Source: Flavobacteriales bacterium
GTDB taxonomy: Bacteria > Bacteroidota > Bacteroidia > Flavobacteriales_D > CANHHI01
Direction of reading: 5' to 3'
NCBI GenBank assembly: GCA_947460225.1
Contig: CANHHI010000060.1
Coordinates: 1-8,080, forward strand
DNA length: 8,080 bases
Every line of letters begins with the position of its first letter. The first letter of the stretch is position 1. The notes under the pieces are model-generated. The model searched no databases. It was not told where the DNA came from and worked only from the letters and a program-made list of their open reading frames with translations. This document shows, piece after piece, positions 5,159-8,080 of the stretch. Made by a program: the position numbers and the translations under genes.

Positions 5159-7783
5159 ATGGAAATTCCGAGCAAATACGAACCCATTGCCATAGAAAAT
5201 AAATGGTATCAATATTGGCTGACGCATAAGCTGTTTAAATCTGTACCCAACGATAAAAAACCTTATACCATTGTGATTCCCCCGCCCAATGTGACGGGCG
5301 TTTTGCACATGGGGCACATGCTCAACAACACCATACAAGATGCGCTTATTCGCAGGGCGAGGAGCCAAGGCTACAATGCTTGCTGGGTGCCAGGCACAGA
5401 CCACGCTTCTATTGCTACAGAGGCAAAAGTGGTGGGCAAACTCCGTGAAAAAGGCATCAAAAAATCGGATTTGTCTCGGGAAGAATTTTTGGCACACGCT
5501 TGGGACTGGACAAAAGAACACGGAGGCATTATTTTAGAACAACTCAAAAAGCTCGGCGCATCTTGCGATTGGGACAGAACGACTTTCACCTTGGACGAGC
5601 ATTATTACCAAGCCGTGATTAAGGTTTTTGTGGATTTGCACCAAAAGGGTTATATTTATCGCAAAAAGCGCATGGTCAATTGGGACCCTGTTGCCTTGAC
5701 TGCCCTCTCTGATGAGGAAGTGATGCACAAAGAAGAAAGTTCGTTTTTGTATCATATTGCCTACGCTTTGCCCGATGGCGGTAGCTTAACGATTGCCACG
5801 CAAAGACCCGAGACTATTTTTGGGGACGTGGCTATTTTTGTGCACCCCGAGGACGAACGCTATGCGCATTTGATTGGCAAAACAGCGATTATCCCCATAG
5901 CCAACAGAGCCATTCCAATTATGGCAGATGAATATGTGGACAAAACCTTTGGCACAGGCTGTTTAAAAGTAACCCCAGCGCATGATAAAAACGACTATGA
6001 ACTGGGTGTAAAATACCATTTGCCCCTTTTGGACGTGCTTACGGACGATGCAAAACTCACGGCAGAAACAGGCGTTTATGCAGGTTTGGGCGTTTTTGAA
6101 GCCCGCAAAAAAGTGGTGGAAGACCTCAAAGCCTTGGGCGTGCTTGTGAAAGCGGAAAATTACACCACCAGCATTGGGCGTTCTGAGCGCACGGGCGCAG
6201 TGGTGGAGCCTAGACTTTCTTTGCAGTGGTTTTGCAGCATGGAGAAAATTGCCAAACCCGCTTTGGCAAACGTACTCAACGATGAAGTTTCTTTTCACCC
6301 CGATAAATTTAAAAATACCTATCGCCACTGGATGGAAAACATCAAAGATTGGTGCATTTCTAGGCAGTTGTGGTGGGGGCATCGCATACCTGCTTATTTT
6401 TACGGCATAGGAGAAAACGATTATGTGGTGGCGGAAACCGCCGAAAAAGCCTTGGCTTTGGCACAAACCAAAACCCAAAATCCACATTTACGTTTGGCGG
6501 ATTTACAGCAAGACCCCGATGCGATGGATACGTGGTTTTCTTCGTGGATTTGGGCAATAGAAGCCTTTAAAGGCATTAGCGAGCCAAACAATGCGGAAAT
6601 TAAGTATTATTACCCCACACAAGATTTGGTAACCGCTCCCGAAATTATGTTTTTTTGGGTGGCACGCATGATTATGGCGGGTTATGAATATTTGGGCGAA
6701 AAACCTTTTTCCAATGTGTATTACACAGGCATTGTGCGGGATAAACTCGGCAGAAAAATGTCCAAATCTTTGGGCAACTCCCCCGACCCCTTGCAATTGA
6801 TTGAAAAATACGGCGCAGACGGCGTGCGCATGGGTATGCTTATTTGTTCCCCTGCTGGCAACGATATTTTATTTGACGAAGCCACCTGCGAGCAAGGCAG
6901 GAATTTTTGCAACAAACTCTGGAACGCCTTTCGCTTGGTGCAAGGTTGGCAAATAGATGCAAACCTATCCCAAAGTGCGGTAAACGCAAAGGCTTGCGCT
7001 TGGATAGACCAAAAAATAGCCACAGAACTTCGGGATATTAACCTCAACTTGGATAAATTTAGATTATCCGAAGGTTTGATGCAAGTCTATAAACTGATAT
7101 GGGACGATTTTTGTGCGGTGTATTTGGAACTTATCAAACCCGCTTTTGGCGAAGCCATTGACGCACAAACACACGCCTCTGCGGTAAAAACCTTGGAAAA
7201 CCTCCTGGTGGCTTTGCACCCTTTTATGCCTTTTATTACCGAGGAAATTTACCACTTGCTTGCCCCAAGAAAGGCAGGCGAAAGCGTGGGCTTGCAAGCG
7301 GTGGATATGCAAAACAGCAGCACCGATTTGCTTTTGGGTATGCAAGAAACCCTGCTTTTGGTGGGTGCCGTGCGCAATGCCCGCAAAGAAAAAAATATCG
7401 CCCCAAAAGTGCCTTTAACTTTGCAAAGTTTGTCCAATCGCTTTGGCTTTGTGGAAGTTTTGCAAAAACTAGCCTACATCAGCAGTGTGGAAACCATACA
7501 AACAGCCCCAACAGGTGCGAGTTTATCTTTTGTGGAAGGCAGTCAGACGTATTTTATTCCCCTTGCCGAGGAGCAGATAGACAAAAAGGCAGAGCTTGAA
7601 AAGCTCCAAAAAGAACTGGAATACACCCAAGGATTTTTGGCAAGCGTGGTGGCAAAACTAAGCAACGACAGCTTTACCAGCAAAGCACCGCAAAAAGTGC
7701 TAGACATGGAAGAAAAGAAAAAAGCCGACGCCCTGCTGAAAATACAAGCCCTACAAGAACAAATCACCCGATTACGGGCATAG
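5159..7783 (+). CDS. valS: Valyl-tRNA synthetase
   Basis: Class Ia aminoacyl-tRNA synthetase that charges tRNA-Val with valine in the cytosol and edits mis-activated threonine. The 874-residue length is normal for Bacteroidota ValS and the gene is intact. Domains in order: Rossmann catalytic domain with PPPNVTGVLHMGH at 41-53 (HIGH motif, here HMGH) and GTDHASIATEAKVV just after; the CP1 editing domain with TQRPETIFGD at 214-223 (the second T of the common TTRPET is Gln) and GTGCLKVTPAHDKNDY; WWGHRIPA; then KMSKS at 533-537 in GRKMSKSLGNSPDP. These are followed by the helical anticodon-binding domain and a Lys/Glu-rich C-terminal coiled coil (about residues 800-874) that contacts the tRNA. 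It is probably a single-gene transcript: repeat islands flank it on both sides, with a -7 box at 5133-5140. Confidence 0.98.
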   Translation: MEIPSKYEPIAIENKWYQYWLTHKLFKSVPNDKKPYTIVIPPPNVTGVLHMGHMLNNTIQDALIRRARSQGYNACWVPGTDHASIATEAKVVGKLREKGIKKSDLSREEFLAHAWDWTKEHGGIILEQLKKLGASCDWDRTTFTLDEHYYQAVIKVFVDLHQKGYIYRKKRMVNWDPVALTALSDEEVMHKEESSFLYHIAYALPDGGSLTIATQRPETIFGDVAIFVHPEDERYAHLIGKTAIIPIANRAIPIMADEYVDKTFGTGCLKVTPAHDKNDYELGVKYHLPLLDVLTDDAKLTAETGVYAGLGVFEARKKVVEDLKALGVLVKAENYTTSIGRSERTGAVVEPRLSLQWFCSMEKIAKPALANVLNDEVSFHPDKFKNTYRHWMENIKDWCISRQLWWGHRIPAYFYGIGENDYVVAETAEKALALAQTKTQNPHLRLADLQQDPDAMDTWFSSWIWAIEAFKGISEPNNAEIKYYYPTQDLVTAPEIMFFWVARMIMAGYEYLGEKPFSNVYYTGIVRDKLGRKMSKSLGNSPDPLQLIEKYGADGVRMGMLICSPAGNDILFDEATCEQGRNFCNKLWNAFRLVQGWQIDANLSQSAVNAKACAWIDQKIATELRDINLNLDKFRLSEGLMQVYKLIWDDFCAVYLELIKPAFGEAIDAQTHASAVKTLENLLVALHPFMPFITEEIYHLLAPRKAGESVGLQAVDMQNSSTDLLLGMQETLLLVGAVRNARKEKNIAPKVPLTLQSLSNRFGFVEVLQKLAYISSVETIQTAPTGASLSFVEGSQTYFIPLAEEQIDKKAELEKLQKELEYTQGFLASVVAKLSNDSFTSKAPQKVLDMEEKKKADALLKIQALQEQITRLRA

Positions 7784-7835
7784 CGCACATAGTGCGTTTT
7801 AATCTGCACCTGCGGTGCAGGCAAGACACACGCAA
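7783..7835 (+). repeat. Family A hairpin repeat, copy A4, abutting the valS stop
   Basis: Starts on the last base of the valS TAG. Hairpin 1 is CGCAC-ATA-GTGCG (7784-7796), then TTTTAATC, then hairpin 2 CTGCACC-TGC-GGTGCAG (7804-7820), then GGC and a tail like that of A3. Spacing is identical to A2. Differences from A2 in hairpin 1 (two pairs) and hairpin 2 (one pair) are all matched on both arms. Hairpin 1 followed by TTTT could act as a weak terminator for valS. Confidence 0.8.
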
Positions 7836-7856
7836 AATCCTGAAATAGGTTTACAA

Positions 7857-7909
7857 ATTCCCCCTTTGAAAAAGGGGGCTAGGGGGATTTTAATATGCCT
7901 ACGGCAGGC
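7857..7909 (+). repeat. C-rich hairpin joined to a short family A hairpin, copy A5
   Basis: CCCCCTTT (7860-7867) pairs perfectly with AAAGGGGG (7871-7878) around GAA, followed by CTAGGGGGA, TTTTAAT (7888-7894), and TGCC-TAC-GGCA (7896-7906) with GGC. The second half has the family A layout with hairpin 2 shortened to four pairs. The first half resembles a CCCCCTTT-type intergenic palindrome seen in many bacterial genomes. It may be a fused or recombined unit. Confidence 0.55.
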
Positions 7910-7932
7910 GTTGTAATTGCTGGGGGTTATTA

Positions 7933-7965
7933 TCTGCGAGGCAAACTAAAACGGACTATGTCCGT
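7933..7965 (-). repeat. Family A hairpin repeat, copy A6 (degraded hairpin 2)
   Basis: On the minus strand hairpin 1 is CGGAC-ATA-GTCCG (7964-7952), followed by TTTTAGTT and a three-pair TGC-CTC-GCA (7943-7935). Hairpin 1 keeps the five-pair, three-base-loop layout of the other copies with another stem sequence. The second hairpin is weak. Confidence 0.5.
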
Positions 7966-7974
7966 GCCTGCAAT

Positions 7975-7998
7975 AAAAGGGCAGACTTCCGTCTGCCC
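7975..7998 (-). terminator. Intrinsic terminator, minus strand
   Basis: GGGCAGAC (7979-7986) and GTCTGCCC (7991-7998) form a perfect 8-bp stem. Read on the minus strand, the loop is GGAA and the stem is followed directly by TTTTATT. It lies about 40 bases after a probable minus-strand stop codon at 8041-8039, as expected for the end of the gene entering from the right. On the plus strand only mixed sequence follows, so it is better suited to the minus strand. Confidence 0.6.
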
Positions 7999-8038
7999 AG
8001 TTCATTTGGTTTATAATAAATAGCTATTTCGTTAAACT

Positions 8039-8080
8039 TTAATTGTCGTGGTATTTGCCATACAAGGCTTTCACCAAAAC
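8039..8080 (-). CDS. Possible C-terminus of an unidentified minus-strand gene
   Basis: The minus strand from the right edge reads VLVKALYGKYHDN and then TAA at 8041-8039. Thirteen residues are too few to name a family. Support comes from context: a strong minus-strand terminator follows at 7998-7975, and a gene converging on valS would explain it. Another minus-strand frame here is also open, so the frame choice is tentative. Confidence 0.35.
   Translation of the reverse strand, partial: VLVKALYGKYHDN

Noticed and set aside
5132..5521. Minus-strand open frame of 129 codons over the start of valS
   Set aside because: It is antisense to strongly conserved valS coding sequence, and its composition (many Phe, His, Arg) is typical of a reverse-strand shadow.
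5963..6487. Minus-strand open frame of 174 codons inside valS
   Set aside because: It lies fully antisense to conserved ValS domains, resembles no family, and has no promoter or neighbour context.

Overview
The window looks like chromosomal DNA of a member of the Bacteroidota. The Cytophagia are a reasonable guess, but genus cannot be read from this sequence. Four things support this: a lipoprotein start with the TGG...D..AP pattern common in that phylum, valyl-tRNA synthetase wording (DHASIATEAKVV), a TAnnTTTG-type -7 promoter box before valS, and starts without a clear Shine-Dalgarno sequence. No phage, conjugative, CRISPR, rRNA or tRNA gene is visible.

Positions 1-2740 (minus strand) hold a tight co-directional cluster, in transcription order: dxr (MEP-pathway reductoisomerase), ybeY (16S rRNA maturation endonuclease), a polyprenyl diphosphate synthase, and the first 60 codons of an Ig-like-domain lipoprotein that runs off the left edge. 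Junctions are a 4-bp ATGA overlap, a 16-bp overlap and a 1-bp gap, so one translationally coupled operon is likely. Dxr helps make the C5 units that the polyprenyl synthase condenses, so the cluster joins early and late isoprenoid synthesis with a ribosome-maturation gene between them.

Positions 2807-4736 (plus strand, divergent from dxr) hold a cytosolic glycerophosphodiester phosphodiesterase and, 16 bp later, an exported metal-dependent amidohydrolase that is clearly more AT-rich than its neighbours. The short gap 2741-2806 must carry both divergent promoters.

Positions 4737-5158 hold no gene but a dense repeat cluster. A 330-bp core is bounded by 35-bp inverted repeats (33 of 35 identical) and contains a third copy of the same repeat plus four copies of a second palindrome family. 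Family A has the layout hairpin 1 - TTTTAAT - hairpin 2 - GGC. Its stems differ between copies by matched, pairing-preserving changes. More copies follow valS (7783-7965), so valS is bracketed by inverted copies.

Positions 5159-7783 are a complete valS with a perfect -7 box just upstream. Positions 7784-8080 hold further family A copies, a minus-strand terminator, and probably the last 13 codons of a minus-strand gene entering from the right. The most unusual content is the family A repeat, whose conserved feature is its fold rather than its exact sequence.
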